A DNA stretch of 64,000 nucleotides, from NCBI RefSeq assembly GCF_000367365.1, contig NZ_BARF01000091.1, positions 60,740-124,739 of the forward strand. The letters run 5' to 3'. Source of the DNA: Streptomyces prunicolor NBRC 13075. Its GTDB lineage: Bacteria > Actinomycetota > Actinomycetes > Streptomycetales > Streptomycetaceae. The translations under genes were made by a program, and so were the position numbers. The notes under the pieces are model-generated. The model made no database searches and was not told the DNA's origin. It worked only from the letters and a program-made list of their open reading frames with translations. Below are positions 51,230 through 59,766 of this stretch, piece by piece; within the stretch, counting starts at the first letter, position 1; every line of letters begins with the position of its first letter.

Positions 51230-52573
51230 TCACGACAGTCGCTTGAGGAGTACCGCAGAAGCGACGGGCCGGGCGCCCGCCTTCGCGATGCCGTCGGCCA
51301 CCTCGCGGTCCGTCGACGCGACGATGACGGGCCTCCCCGGCGGCTCGGCGCGCACCAGCTGGCGGATCAACTCGTCGGCGGTGACGCCCGGTTTGGAGAA
51401 CAGCACCCGCACTCCGCGCGGCGGCGCGAGCAGCACGGGCGCGGCCAGCTCGGCCCCGTCGAAGACACAGGTGACCTCGGCGCCGGTCTGCGCGGCGAGC
51501 TGCGAGAGCTGCCCGAGCAGCCTCAACCGCTGCTTCTCCAGGGGCATTTGGGGATAGCCGGTCTTGGTGACGTTGTACCCGTCGACGACCAGGTGGGCCT
51601 GCGGCAGCGCGAGCAACTGGTCGAGGATCGCCGGGTCGTTCTCCGACAGCGCCCGCGCGGCGATGTCCTTCGGCGTCATCCGTCCCGGTTCGACCGCGTC
51701 GACGGTCTCGGCGGGCCGTACGGAGACAGGCGGCAGAGCCAGCTCTCTCCGCAGCCCCTGGGCCGACTCCAGCACGGTGTCGAGCAGCAGCCGTACCCGC
51801 ATGTCCTCGACGCTGCGCCCCTCGCGGGCGGCCTTACGGGTGGCCTCAAGGGCCGCCTCCGCCTCGCCGAGCCGGGCCTTGAGGCGGCGGCTCTCACTCT
51901 CGGCGGCGGACACCTGGGTCTGCGCCTCGGCGCGCGCGGTGTCCGTCTCGGCGCGCAGCTTGCGCAGGGCGGCCTCGCCGCGCTTGACGTCGCTGTGGGC
52001 GGCACGCAGCTTGCGGTGCAGCGAGTCCGCTTCCTTCTTCGCCGCGTCCAGCTCGGTGCGCAGCCGCTCGGTGTCCGCCCGGGTCGCGTCCCGCGCCTGC
52101 GCCAACTCCTCGCGCAGCCGCTCCAGTTCGGCCCGGCTCTCCTCGTCGGCGCGCTCGGCGTCGGCGCGCAGCGCCTCCTCACCGGCGGCGGTGACGAGCT
52201 TCACCCAGCCGGTGGGGCGCAGAACATAGGCCGCGGCCGCCACGTCGAGCGGATCCGCGGCCGGGGGCGGCGAGCCGGAGTCGAGAGCTCCGGCGAGCTC
52301 CGACTGGGCCTCTCTGAGCTTCTCCCCGATCCGCTGCCGGAACAGCGGATCGGTCTCCAGCGCGGCGGCCATGGCATTGCCCGCGAACTTGGCGCGCCGG
52401 TTGGGGGCGAAGCGGGCGTACTGTCGTAGCTGCGCGGGCAGTTCGGCGACAGTGAGCCCACCGAAAGCGTCCGACACGATCTGTACGACTCGTCTCCGCA
52501 CGCCGTCGGGCAGCGGACGGTCGAGCACCTCGGCGGCGCCGTCGCCCGGCCCCCCGCCTGAGTTCTCCACCAT
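51230..52573 (-). CDS. NYN-domain protein with long coiled-coil
   Basis: 447 residues from ATG (MVENSGGGP). Residues ~1-140 carry a helical domain (RRAKFAGNAMAAALETDPLF). Residues ~140-270 form a coiled-coil rich in Glu/Arg/Ala. The C-terminal ~170 residues are a YacP/NYN domain: HLVVDGYNVTKTGYPQMP, VTCVFDGAELA and VIVASTDREVADG carry the acidic residues of PIN-like RNases. Likely an RNA-cleaving or RNA-binding protein. It follows the small zinc-ribbon gene by 37 bases on the same strand. Confidence 0.85.
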   Translation of the reverse strand: MVENSGGGPGDGAAEVLDRPLPDGVRRRVVQIVSDAFGGLTVAELPAQLRQYARFAPNRRAKFAGNAMAAALETDPLFRQRIGEKLREAQSELAGALDSGSPPPAADPLDVAAAAYVLRPTGWVKLVTAAGEEALRADAERADEESRAELERLREELAQARDATRADTERLRTELDAAKKEADSLHRKLRAAHSDVKRGEAALRKLRAETDTARAEAQTQVSAAESESRRLKARLGEAEAALEATRKAAREGRSVEDMRVRLLLDTVLESAQGLRRELALPPVSVRPAETVDAVEPGRMTPKDIAARALSENDPAILDQLLALPQAHLVVDGYNVTKTGYPQMPLEKQRLRLLGQLSQLAAQTGAEVTCVFDGAELAAPVLLAPPRGVRVLFSKPGVTADELIRQLVRAEPPGRPVIVASTDREVADGIAKAGARPVASAVLLKRLS

Positions 52574-52610
52574 CCTCACACCCCAAATGTCTGTGCGGGG
52601 CCTCTCCCTC

Positions 52611-52850
52611 TCAGGAGCCGGCGCCCGGCCTGTCCACGAGTTCCACCTGATCCACGGCGTTGCACCAGCGGCAGCGCACCGACTCGATGGTCTCACTGAC
52701 CACCTCGCGCTCCTCCACGTTCGGCTCTCCGGCCAGGTCCAGGTGGAGGTACTCCACGACCTTCGACGAACGCGTCACGTCGAAGCGCGTGAGGTTGCCG
52801 CAGAGGGTGCAGCGCCACCGCGTGGAGGCAGTCGGCAGGGGAACCGTCAT
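52611..52850 (-). CDS. Small zinc-ribbon-like protein
   Basis: 79 residues. Two CxxC pairs (WRCTLCGNLTRFDV and VRCRWCNAV) about 44 residues apart can bind one zinc ion. The region between is acidic (EYLHLDLAGEPNVEEREV). ATG preceded by AAGGAAG at 11-12 bases. Probably co-transcribed with the NYN gene. No known function; a nucleic-acid or protein contact role is inference. Confidence 0.75.
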   Translation of the reverse strand: MTVPLPTASTRWRCTLCGNLTRFDVTRSSKVVEYLHLDLAGEPNVEEREVVSETIESVRCRWCNAVDQVELVDRPGAGS

Positions 52851-53011
52851 CGTGGCTGTCCGCTTCCTTCTTGTTCCAGTTTCCGTGATCGCCGGTTTCC
52901 CCGGCGAGTGTGGCTCGTAACCCTACGGCCTGGCGGGTACTCGCCGCTCGGCCGTCCACAGCGGCGAGGCACTCTGTGCCGCTACGCCCCGTTACGTCAT
53001 GCTCTGTAACC

Positions 53012-53746
53012 ATGATCAGCAACTGGGGCCCGGCCCTCGCCAGGACGTTCCGCGGCACGTCGACGCCCATGACGTACACCCTCATCGGCCTGTGCTGCCT
53101 GATCTTCGTCCTCGGCCCGGCCTCGGGTTTCGTCCCGTCCTACGGCACCGGGGACGCGCTGCTCGCCGCGCAGCGGGCGTACTTCCACCGCTGGGGCGTG
53201 GTCCCGGCCGACCTGTTCGCGAGCCCCGCCCGCGAGGCCCTGACCCCGGTCACGGCCCTCTTCATCCACGGCAGCTGGGTCCATCTCCTCGGCAACATGC
53301 TCTTCCTCTACGTCTTCGGAGCGATGGCCGAGGAGCGTCTCGGCCGAATCGAGTTCACCCTGTTCTACCTGGTCTGCGGGTACCTGGCGCTGCTGGGCTA
53401 CGCGGTGGCCAACGCCGACTCCACGCAGTCCCTGGTCGGCGCGTCCGGGGCGATCTCGGCGGTCCTCGGGGCGTTCCTGTACTTGTTCCCCCGGGCGCGC
53501 GTGACGAGCCTCCTCCCCTTCCTCTTCTTCCTGCCGCTGCGTTTCCCCGCGTGGGTCGTGCTGCCGTTCTGGGTCGCCCTCCAGTGGCTCGCGGCGGGCC
53601 AGGCGGCGCAGGGGCCGGGGGTGGCGTATCTCGCCCACCTGGTGGGCTTCACGCTGGGGTTCGGCTACGCGTGGGTCCGATTCGGTCGTACGACTAGAGT
53701 TGGGCCCGCCCCAGTAACGGTCCCCGAGGGAGAGAACCAGCCGTGA
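53012..53746 (+). CDS. Rhomboid-family intramembrane serine protease
   Basis: 244 residues from the ATG; there is no clear ribosome site and an upstream frame is open but unsupported. Six or seven membrane helices. HGSWVHLLGNMLFLYVFGAMAE contains the conserved His and Asn, the catalytic Ser145 is in VGASGAISAVLG, and His209 is in AYLAHLVGFTLGFGYA. It cleaves transmembrane substrates. The stop overlaps the RAM-domain gene start by 4 bases. Substrate unknown. Confidence 0.92.
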   Translation: MISNWGPALARTFRGTSTPMTYTLIGLCCLIFVLGPASGFVPSYGTGDALLAAQRAYFHRWGVVPADLFASPAREALTPVTALFIHGSWVHLLGNMLFLYVFGAMAEERLGRIEFTLFYLVCGYLALLGYAVANADSTQSLVGASGAISAVLGAFLYLFPRARVTSLLPFLFFLPLRFPAWVVLPFWVALQWLAAGQAAQGPGVAYLAHLVGFTLGFGYAWVRFGRTTRVGPAPVTVPEGENQP

Positions 53747-54024
53747 TCACCGCGATCGTCCTCATCAAGACCAGCGTGGACCGGATTCCCGAGATCGCCG
53801 AGTCGATCGCCGCGCTCGAATCTGTGAGCGAGGTCTTCTCTGTCACCGGGACGTATGACTTGATCGCGATGGTTCGGGTGCGGCAGCACGAGGATCTGGC
53901 CGAGGTGATTCCTGGGCGGATCAGCAAGATTCCCGGGGTTGAGGGGACGGATACGCACGTGGCGTTTCGGACTTACTCGCAGCATGACCTTGAGGCGGCT
54001 TTTGCTATCGGGTTGGACTCGTGA
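53743..54024 (+). CDS. Lrp/AsnC-type ligand-binding (RAM) domain protein
   Basis: 93 residues, GTG start in a GTGA overlap with the rhomboid gene. The whole protein is one RAM domain: MITAIVLIKTSVDRIPEIAE, VSEVFSVTGTYDLIAMVRV and GVEGTDTHVAFRTYSQ. There is no helix-turn-helix. Such stand-alone domains may bind amino acids and form octamers or join full-length Lrp proteins. The coupling to a rhomboid protease is notable and its meaning unknown. Confidence 0.88.
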   Translation: MITAIVLIKTSVDRIPEIAESIAALESVSEVFSVTGTYDLIAMVRVRQHEDLAEVIPGRISKIPGVEGTDTHVAFRTYSQHDLEAAFAIGLDS

Positions 54025-54080
54025 GGTTGGGCGCCTAGTGGGGTGGGGGGCGCGGATTGATTGCGGGTGACCGGTCTCTT

Positions 54081-54110
54081 GTGGCTGGTCGCGCAGTTCC
54101 CCGCGCCCCT
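54081..54110 (+). repeat. Dispersed 30-nt element, copy 4
   Basis: Same 30 bases as at 34344 and 42743 (starts GTGGCTGGTCGCGCAGTTCC). It lies between the convergent ends of the RAM-domain and desulfurase-like genes. Confidence 0.85.
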
Positions 54111-54154
54111 AGGTTGGCTGCCCCTGAGGCTCGTTACATCTGACCGCGCTTACC

Positions 54155-55516
54155 TCACACCGCCGGGACGCAGCGGCCGTTCTCCGTGTGGTACGTCCAC
54201 TTGGCGCCCTTGGTGACCAGTTCGCGTACCGCGCCTACGAAGCGCTCTACGTGCTCGTCCGGGGTCCCGGCTCCGAAGCTCACCCTGATCGCGTTCAGGG
54301 ACTTCTCGCCCGGTGCGGCCTCCGGGGCGCCGCATTCGCCCTGGGTCTGGGGGTCGGTGCCCAGGAGGGTGCGGAGCAAGGGGTGGGCGCAGAAGAGGCC
54401 GTCGCGGACGCCGATGCCGTACTCGGCGGAGAGGGCGGCGGCGAAGTGGGAGCTGTTCCAGCCGTCGACGACGAAGGAGATCACGCCGACGCGCGGGGCG
54501 TCGTCGCCGAACAGCGACAGGACCTTGACCTCCGGGACCTCTGCCAGGCCCGTCCGTACCTTCTCGATCAGGTGCTGCTCGCGGGCGACCAGCGTGTCGA
54601 AGCCCGCCTCGGTCAGCGCCTTGCAGGCCGACGCGATGGAGTAGGCGCCGATGACGTTCGGGGAGCCGGCCTCGTGGCGGGCGGCGCTGTCGTGCCACTC
54701 CACGTCCACTCCCCCGTCCTCGCGCCGGGAGACCTTGCGGCTGGCGCCGCCGCCCGCGAGGTAGGGGTCGGCCGCCTGGAGCCAGTCGGCGCGGCCGGCC
54801 AGGACGCCCGAGCCGAACGGGGCGTACAGCTTATGACCGGAGAAGGCGATCCAGTCGACGTCGAGGTCCTGGACGGACACCGGGTGGTGCGGGGCGAGCT
54901 GGGCCGCGTCCAGGACGATGCGAGCGCCGTGGGCGTGCGCGGCGGCGGCCAGTTGGCGGACCGGCCACAGCTCGCCGGTGACGTTCGAGGCGCCGGTGAC
55001 GCAGACCAGGGCCGGGCCCTGCGGGTCACGGGCGGCGAGGGCCTGCTCCAGGGTCTCGACCGCCTGGCCCGGGGTGCGCGGGGCGTTGAGGTAGGTGACC
55101 CGGGCGTCCTGCCAGGGGAGCAGCGAGGCGTGGTGCTCGGTCTCGAAGACGAAGACCTGGCAGTCGGCGGGGAGGGCCGCGGCGAGCAGGTTCAGGGAGT
55201 CCGTGGTCGAGCGGGTGAAGATCAGCTGGTCGTCGGGGCGGCAGTCCAGGAACTCCTCGACCGTCTTGCGGGCGTTCTCGAACAGGTCCGTCGACAGCTG
55301 CGAGAGGTAGCCGGCGCCGCGGTGCACGCTGCCGTAGTACGGGGCGTAGGCCGCCACGTCGTCCCAGACGCGCTGGAGGGCGGGGGCGCTGGCCGCGTAG
55401 TCGAGCGCCGCGTAGGTGACTTCGCCGCCCGTGACGAGCGGGACGGTGACATCCCGGCCGAGAACGGGCAGCGGGGCACAAATGGTCGTAGCGGCGGCAA
55501 CGGTGGAGACAGACAT
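54155..55516 (-). CDS. Class V aminotransferase / group II cysteine-desulfurase-like enzyme
   Basis: 453 residues. PLP fold type I: HHASLLPW binds PLP, VLDAAQLAPHHPV carries the ring-stacking Asp, and the Schiff-base Lys is in FSGHKLYAPFG. The motif GVRDGLFCAHPL has Cys at the place of the active-site Cys of SufS/CsdB (R-x-G-x-x-C-A-x-P). Cysteine desulfuration or a related sulfur reaction is therefore likely, but a suf operon is not here. An SAM-IV riboswitch precedes it, so it is probably off when SAM is plentiful, linking it to sulfur or methionine supply. Confidence 0.87.
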   Translation of the reverse strand: MSVSTVAAATTICAPLPVLGRDVTVPLVTGGEVTYAALDYAASAPALQRVWDDVAAYAPYYGSVHRGAGYLSQLSTDLFENARKTVEEFLDCRPDDQLIFTRSTTDSLNLLAAALPADCQVFVFETEHHASLLPWQDARVTYLNAPRTPGQAVETLEQALAARDPQGPALVCVTGASNVTGELWPVRQLAAAAHAHGARIVLDAAQLAPHHPVSVQDLDVDWIAFSGHKLYAPFGSGVLAGRADWLQAADPYLAGGGASRKVSRREDGGVDVEWHDSAARHEAGSPNVIGAYSIASACKALTEAGFDTLVAREQHLIEKVRTGLAEVPEVKVLSLFGDDAPRVGVISFVVDGWNSSHFAAALSAEYGIGVRDGLFCAHPLLRTLLGTDPQTQGECGAPEAAPGEKSLNAIRVSFGAGTPDEHVERFVGAVRELVTKGAKWTYHTENGRCVPAV

Positions 55517-55644
55517 GGCGAACTCCCGTGAGAGGCAGGCGAATTCACTGCGCGAGCGGACAGAGCTCGGCGCAGGAAAGGGTGAAAAGGGATGTGCGGA
55601 GTGGGGCTTCGCGCCCTATCGCATTCGCTGGCTCACAGAGAGCT

Positions 55645-55680
55645 CCCTCGATGACCAGGACCCCTGGTGTCTTTCGAGGG
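55645..55680 (-). terminator. Hairpin in SAM-IV expression platform
   Basis: CCCTCGA/TCGAGGG outer and ACCAGG/CCTGGT inner pairings form a hairpin between the riboswitch and the desulfurase start. It may be the OFF-state terminator; there is no U-run. Confidence 0.5.
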
Positions 55681-55711
55681 GCCCGCGCTTGCCGCAGACC
55701 TCGCTGCCTAC

Positions 55712-55797
55712 GGCCTGGTCTTCACCCGGGGCACCCCGCCACGGACGGAGGGTTGCCGGACAGTCGGCCGGGGCCTCATGACTGTCACTCATGACCT
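55712..55797 (-). promoter_or_regulatory. SAM-IV riboswitch
   Basis: On the minus strand the aptamer runs from GGTCATGAGTGACAGTCATG through GGCCCCGGCCGACTGTCCGG and CAACCCTCC to GGCGGGGTGCCCCGGGTGA and AGACCAGGCC. These are the conserved helices and joints of the SAM-IV class found in actinobacteria. It is 195 bases before the desulfurase-like gene. Confidence 0.92.
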
Positions 55798-55822
55798 GGT
55801 CGGAAAACTTACGCGAGGTGAT

Positions 55823-55860
55823 CGTCGTCCCGCAACCCGTGTCCGGATCGCGGGACGACG
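55823..55860 (-). terminator. trpD terminator
   Basis: 11-bp perfect arms (CGTCGTCCCGC) with a 16-base loop, starting 15 bases past the trpD stop on the minus strand and before the SAM-IV leader of the next gene. Confidence 0.8.
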
Positions 55861-55875
55861 GCCACCTCGGACTCG

Positions 55876-56940
55876 CTACGCGTTGCTGACCGCCGCCCAG
55901 CGCTCCAGCGTGCGCTTCGCGGCCCCCGAGTCGATCGACTCCGCGGCCTTCTCCATCCCGGCCCTGATCCGGTCCGCCAGCGGCCCGTCCCCGGCCTCAA
56001 GGGCCACCAGGGCCGCCGCCGAGTTCAGGAGTACGGCGTCCCGCACCGGGCCCGTCTCGCCGTCCAGGAGGCGGCGGGCGACGTCGGCGTTGTACTCGGG
56101 GTCGGCGCCGCGCAGGGCCTCCACGGGGACCAGTTCGAGGCCGACGTCCCTCGGGTCGAAGGACTCCTCGGTGACCTTGCCGTCGCGGACGATCCACACC
56201 CGGGAGGTGGCCGTGGTCGTCAGCTCGTCGAGACCGTCGTCGCCGCGGAACACCAGGGAGGAGTTCCCCCGCTCGGCGAAGACGCCTGCGATGATGGGCG
56301 CCATCCGCGGGTCCGCGACCCCGACCGCCTGCGCCCGCACCTTGGCGGGGTTGGTCAGCGGGCCCAGCGCGTTGAACACCGTGCGGATGCCCAACTGGCC
56401 GCGCGCGGCGCCCGCGTGACGCAGTGCCGGGTGGAACTTGACCGCGAAGCAGAACGTGATCCCGGCCTCCTCGGCGACCTCGGCCACCCGCTTCGGGGTG
56501 AGCTCCAGGTTGACGCCGAGACGCTCCAGGACGTCGGAGGCGCCGGACGCGGAGGACGCGGCCCGGTTGCCGTGCTTGACGACCTTCGCGCCCGTGCCGG
56601 CGATCACGATCGAGGACATCGTGGAGATGTTCACCGTCTTGGCGCCGTCGCCGCCGGTGCCGACGATGTCCACCGTCTTCCCGGACACCTCGATCACGTT
56701 CGCGTGCTCGTACATCGCGCGCACGAGACCCGTGATCTCCTCGACGGTCTCTCCCTTGGCCCGCAACGCCACCACGAACCCGGCGATCTGCGCGTCCGTC
56801 GCCTCGCCGCGCATGATCTGGTCCATCGCCCAGAACGTGGCGTCGGCGTCCTGGTCCTGGCCGTACAGCAGGGAGTTCAGTACCTCGGGCCAGGAACGGG
56901 CCGCCGCGGTGTCGCCTCCAGCGGGGGTCACAGCGCTCAT
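55876..56940 (-). CDS. trpD: Anthranilate phosphoribosyltransferase
   Basis: 354 residues. The phosphoribosyl-pyrophosphate loop VDIVGTGGDGAKTVNISTMSS lies near residues 89-109 (GTGGDxxxTxNxST). HGNRAASSASGASDVLERLG and ALRHAGAARGQLGIRTVFNALGPLTNP follow as in all TrpD. It makes phosphoribosyl-anthranilate from the product of TrpEG. It is single here, away from other trp genes, between the riboswitch-controlled desulfurase and the qcr genes, as trpD (Rv2192c) is in mycobacteria. The start is 79 bases after the qcr terminator, and no leader peptide is seen. Confidence 0.96.
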   Translation of the reverse strand: MSAVTPAGGDTAAARSWPEVLNSLLYGQDQDADATFWAMDQIMRGEATDAQIAGFVVALRAKGETVEEITGLVRAMYEHANVIEVSGKTVDIVGTGGDGAKTVNISTMSSIVIAGTGAKVVKHGNRAASSASGASDVLERLGVNLELTPKRVAEVAEEAGITFCFAVKFHPALRHAGAARGQLGIRTVFNALGPLTNPAKVRAQAVGVADPRMAPIIAGVFAERGNSSLVFRGDDGLDELTTTATSRVWIVRDGKVTEESFDPRDVGLELVPVEALRGADPEYNADVARRLLDGETGPVRDAVLLNSAAALVALEAGDGPLADRIRAGMEKAAESIDSGAAKRTLERWAAVSNA

Positions 56941-57019
56941 ACGGCCGCTCCTGAGTGTCGTAGAAGAGTGGAACTCTCGTGTGAGAGTGCGTCCTCACCC
57001 TATCCAGCGCGGGGCACGG

Positions 57020-57056
57020 CGAAGGGCCCCGTCCGGTGTTCGGACGGGGCCCTTCG
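57020..57056 (-). terminator. qcr operon terminator
   Basis: Perfect 16-bp arms (CGAAGGGCCCCGTCCG) with a 5-base loop, 27 bases past the qcrB stop. Strong stem, no U-run. Confidence 0.88.
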
Positions 57057-57082
57057 ACTGTGGCGTGGCGACGCCTCAGCGA

Positions 57083-58714
57083 TCAGTGGTGGCCGTGGCC
57101 GCTCGTGATCTCCTTGTACTCCTCGACGGTGGGCTTGGGGATCTGGGACTCCTCGCCGTAGTACGCCTCGCTCAGCTTGGCGCGCAGCTTCTGGGAACCC
57201 TTCACCTTGCGCTCGACACCGTTAGCGTCGACCGTCGCGCCGATCGCGGCCGGCTCGTACTGCTCGTGCGCGGTGAGCGTGTGCAGTGCGTCCTGGCTGA
57301 GCGGCTCGTGGATCTCGACGAACTCACCGTGCGGCAGGCGCTTGATGATGCCGGACTCGCGGCCGTGCAGCACCTTGTCCTTGTCGCGGCGCTGAAGGCC
57401 GAGGCAGACCCGCTTGGTGGCGATGAAGACCAGCACCGGCACCACGAAGAAGCCGACGCGCACCGCCCAGGTGATCGAGTTGATCGACAGGTGGAAGTGC
57501 GTGGCCCAGATGTCGTTGCCGCCACCGACGAGCAGGACGAAGTACCACGAGATCCACGCGGCACCGAAGGCCGTACGGGTCGGGACGTTGCGCGGGCGGT
57601 CCAGGATGTGGTGCTCGCGCTTGTCGCCGGTGACCCAGGACTCGATGAACGGGTAGACCGCGATCGCGACCAGGACCAGCGGGAAGATGATCAGCGGGAT
57701 GAACACGCCCAGGACGAGCGTGTGGCCCCAGAAGTTGATCTCCCAGCCCGGCATGAAGCGGATCAGACCCTCGGAGAAGCCCATGTACCAGTCGGGCTGG
57801 GCGCCCGTGGACACCATGTCCGGACGGTACGGACCCATGGCCCAGATCGGGTTGATCGAGGCGATCGCCGCGACGGCCGCGATGACACCGAAGACCAGGA
57901 AGAAGAAGCCTCCGGCCTTGGCCATGTAGACCGGCAGCAGCGGCATGCCGACGACGTTGTTGTTCGTCTTTCCGGGGCCCGCGAACTGCGTGTGCTTGTG
58001 GTAGAAGACCAGGATCAGGTGGCCGACCACCAGGCCGAGCATGATGCCCGGCAGCAGCAGGATGTGGATCGAGTAGAACCGCGCGACGAAGTCGCCGCCC
58101 GGGAACTCGCCGCCGAAGAGGAAGAACGACAGGTACGTGCCGACGATCGGCACGGACAGGACCGCGCCCTCCATGAAGCGGACACCGGTGCCGGAGAGCA
58201 GGTCGTCCGGGAGGGAGTAACCGGTGAAGCCGGTGAACATGCCCAGGACGAACAGCAGGAAGCCGAACAGCCAGTTGACCTCACGCGGCTTGCGGAACGC
58301 ACCCGTGAAGAACACGCGCATCATGTGCACGAACATGGCGGCGAGGAAGATCAGCGCCGCCCAGTGGTGGATCTGCCGGATCAGCAGACCGCCGCGCACA
58401 TCGAAGGAGATGTGCATCGTCGAGTTGAACGCCTCCGACATCAGCTGCCCCTGGAGTGGGACATAGCTGCCGTGGTACGTCACCTCGTTCATCGACGGGT
58501 GGAAGAACAGCGTCAGATACACACCCGTGAGGATGATGATGATGAAGCTGTAGAGGCAGACCTCGCCCAACATGAACGACCAGTGGTCGGGGAAGATCTT
58601 GCGCATGTTGGACTTGGCCAGGGAGTAGATCCCGAGCCGTCCGTCCGCCCAGTCGGCGATCTTCTCGCCGGCCGGTGCTTTGTCGCGCCGCTCATTGTTC
58701 TCGTTGGTGCTCAT
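57083..58714 (-). CDS. qcrB: Cytochrome bc1 complex, cytochrome b subunit
   Basis: 543 residues from ATG overlapping the qcrA stop (ATGA). Helix pairs with the b-haem histidines: IRQIHHWAALIFLAAMFVHMMR and FYSIHILLLPGIMLGLVVGHL. The quinol-site motif PDWYMGFSEGLIR replaces PEWY, as in actinobacteria. The long C-terminal extension past the usual ~400 residues (RDKDKVLHGRESG to GHGHH) is typical of actinobacterial QcrB. Transfers electrons from menaquinol to the Rieske centre in the bc1-aa3 supercomplex. Target of known mycobacterial inhibitors. Confidence 0.97.
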   Translation of the reverse strand: MSTNENNERRDKAPAGEKIADWADGRLGIYSLAKSNMRKIFPDHWSFMLGEVCLYSFIIIILTGVYLTLFFHPSMNEVTYHGSYVPLQGQLMSEAFNSTMHISFDVRGGLLIRQIHHWAALIFLAAMFVHMMRVFFTGAFRKPREVNWLFGFLLFVLGMFTGFTGYSLPDDLLSGTGVRFMEGAVLSVPIVGTYLSFFLFGGEFPGGDFVARFYSIHILLLPGIMLGLVVGHLILVFYHKHTQFAGPGKTNNNVVGMPLLPVYMAKAGGFFFLVFGVIAAVAAIASINPIWAMGPYRPDMVSTGAQPDWYMGFSEGLIRFMPGWEINFWGHTLVLGVFIPLIIFPLVLVAIAVYPFIESWVTGDKREHHILDRPRNVPTRTAFGAAWISWYFVLLVGGGNDIWATHFHLSINSITWAVRVGFFVVPVLVFIATKRVCLGLQRRDKDKVLHGRESGIIKRLPHGEFVEIHEPLSQDALHTLTAHEQYEPAAIGATVDANGVERKVKGSQKLRAKLSEAYYGEESQIPKPTVEEYKEITSGHGHH

Positions 58715-59766
58715 CCGCGCTCCCAGAATGCAGGACCGACGGGCTCCTCGAAGTCGCCGAGCGCCTGGAGGTAGCCCTCGTCGCTCACGCCGATGCGCAG
58801 CTGCGGCAGGGCGTGACCGGCCGGGCCGAAGATCACTCGGGCACCGTCGGAGAGGTCGAAGGTGGACTGGTGGCACGGGCACAGCACGTGGTGCGTCTGC
58901 TGCTCGTACAGGGAGATCGGGCAACCCACGTGGGTGCAGATCTTCGAGAAGGCGACGATGCCCTCGTGCGCCCACTCCAGCTCGCGCTTGTCCTTGATGT
59001 TGTCCGGCTGGAGCCGGACGATCATCAGCGCCGCCTTGGCGATCTCGGTCTGGAACTCCTCGTCGGTCTCCTCCAGGCCCTCGGGCTTGGCGAAGGTGAG
59101 CGAGCCGACGGCCACGTCCGAGGGACGCAGCGGCAGGTTCGTGTTCATGTTGACGAGGAGCTTGCCCTTGGACCAGATGGTGTGGCGGAGCTTCGTCCCC
59201 GGCAGCGGGCCGAGGTCACGCAGCAGCATGACGCCGGAGAGCGGGAACAGGGCCAGCGCGCCGAACATCGTGTTGCGGATCAGCTTGCGACGGCCGAGCG
59301 CCGACTCCTTGGCACCCTCCTTGAAGTCGGCCAGAACCTTGGCCTTGACCTCGGGGGGCGCCTCGATCGCGTGCCGCTCGTCGGCGACCTCCACGTCGGA
59401 CATCAGGGTGCGGGCCCAGTGGACCGCGCCCGCGCCGATGGTGAAGAGCGCTCCGCCGAGGGTCAGACCCAGCGCGAAGTTGAGCGCGTTGATGTGACCG
59501 ATCGGGAAGACGAAGATCGCCTTGTCGTGCGGGATCGCCACGTAGGAGGCGATGAAGCCGACCGTGAGGAGCATCGACAGCGTGAACAGGAAGGCGACGA
59601 CGCGCTCGGACCGCTTGGCGGCCCGCTCGTCGATGTCCTGGACACGGTGCTCGTGCGGCGGCAGTCCCGGGTCGGCGAACGGGTTCTGCTCGTCCGCCAC
59701 CGACACCGCGCCGTGCGCGTCCTGCTCAGCGGGCAGGTTCTCTTCTGGAATGTCTTGGCTACTCAT
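58711..59766 (-). CDS. qcrA: Cytochrome bc1 complex, Rieske iron-sulfur subunit
   Basis: 351 residues. Three membrane helices in the N-terminal half (VVAFLFTLSMLLTVGFIASY, then INALNFALGLTLGGALFTIG and a third near residue 165), as in actinobacterial QcrA. The [2Fe-2S] ligands are in CTHVGCPISLY near 277 and CPCHQSTFD near 293, with disulfide cysteines between. 4-base overlaps with qcrC and qcrB show strict co-translation. Carries electrons from quinol to the c haems of QcrC. Confidence 0.97.
   Translation of the reverse strand: MSSQDIPEENLPAEQDAHGAVSVADEQNPFADPGLPPHEHRVQDIDERAAKRSERVVAFLFTLSMLLTVGFIASYVAIPHDKAIFVFPIGHINALNFALGLTLGGALFTIGAGAVHWARTLMSDVEVADERHAIEAPPEVKAKVLADFKEGAKESALGRRKLIRNTMFGALALFPLSGVMLLRDLGPLPGTKLRHTIWSKGKLLVNMNTNLPLRPSDVAVGSLTFAKPEGLEETDEEFQTEIAKAALMIVRLQPDNIKDKRELEWAHEGIVAFSKICTHVGCPISLYEQQTHHVLCPCHQSTFDLSDGARVIFGPAGHALPQLRIGVSDEGYLQALGDFEEPVGPAFWERG

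Noticed and set aside
56438..58774. A 778-codon open frame antisense to trpD and qcrB
   Set aside because: Both genes beneath are unmistakable; the frame has no recognisable domain.
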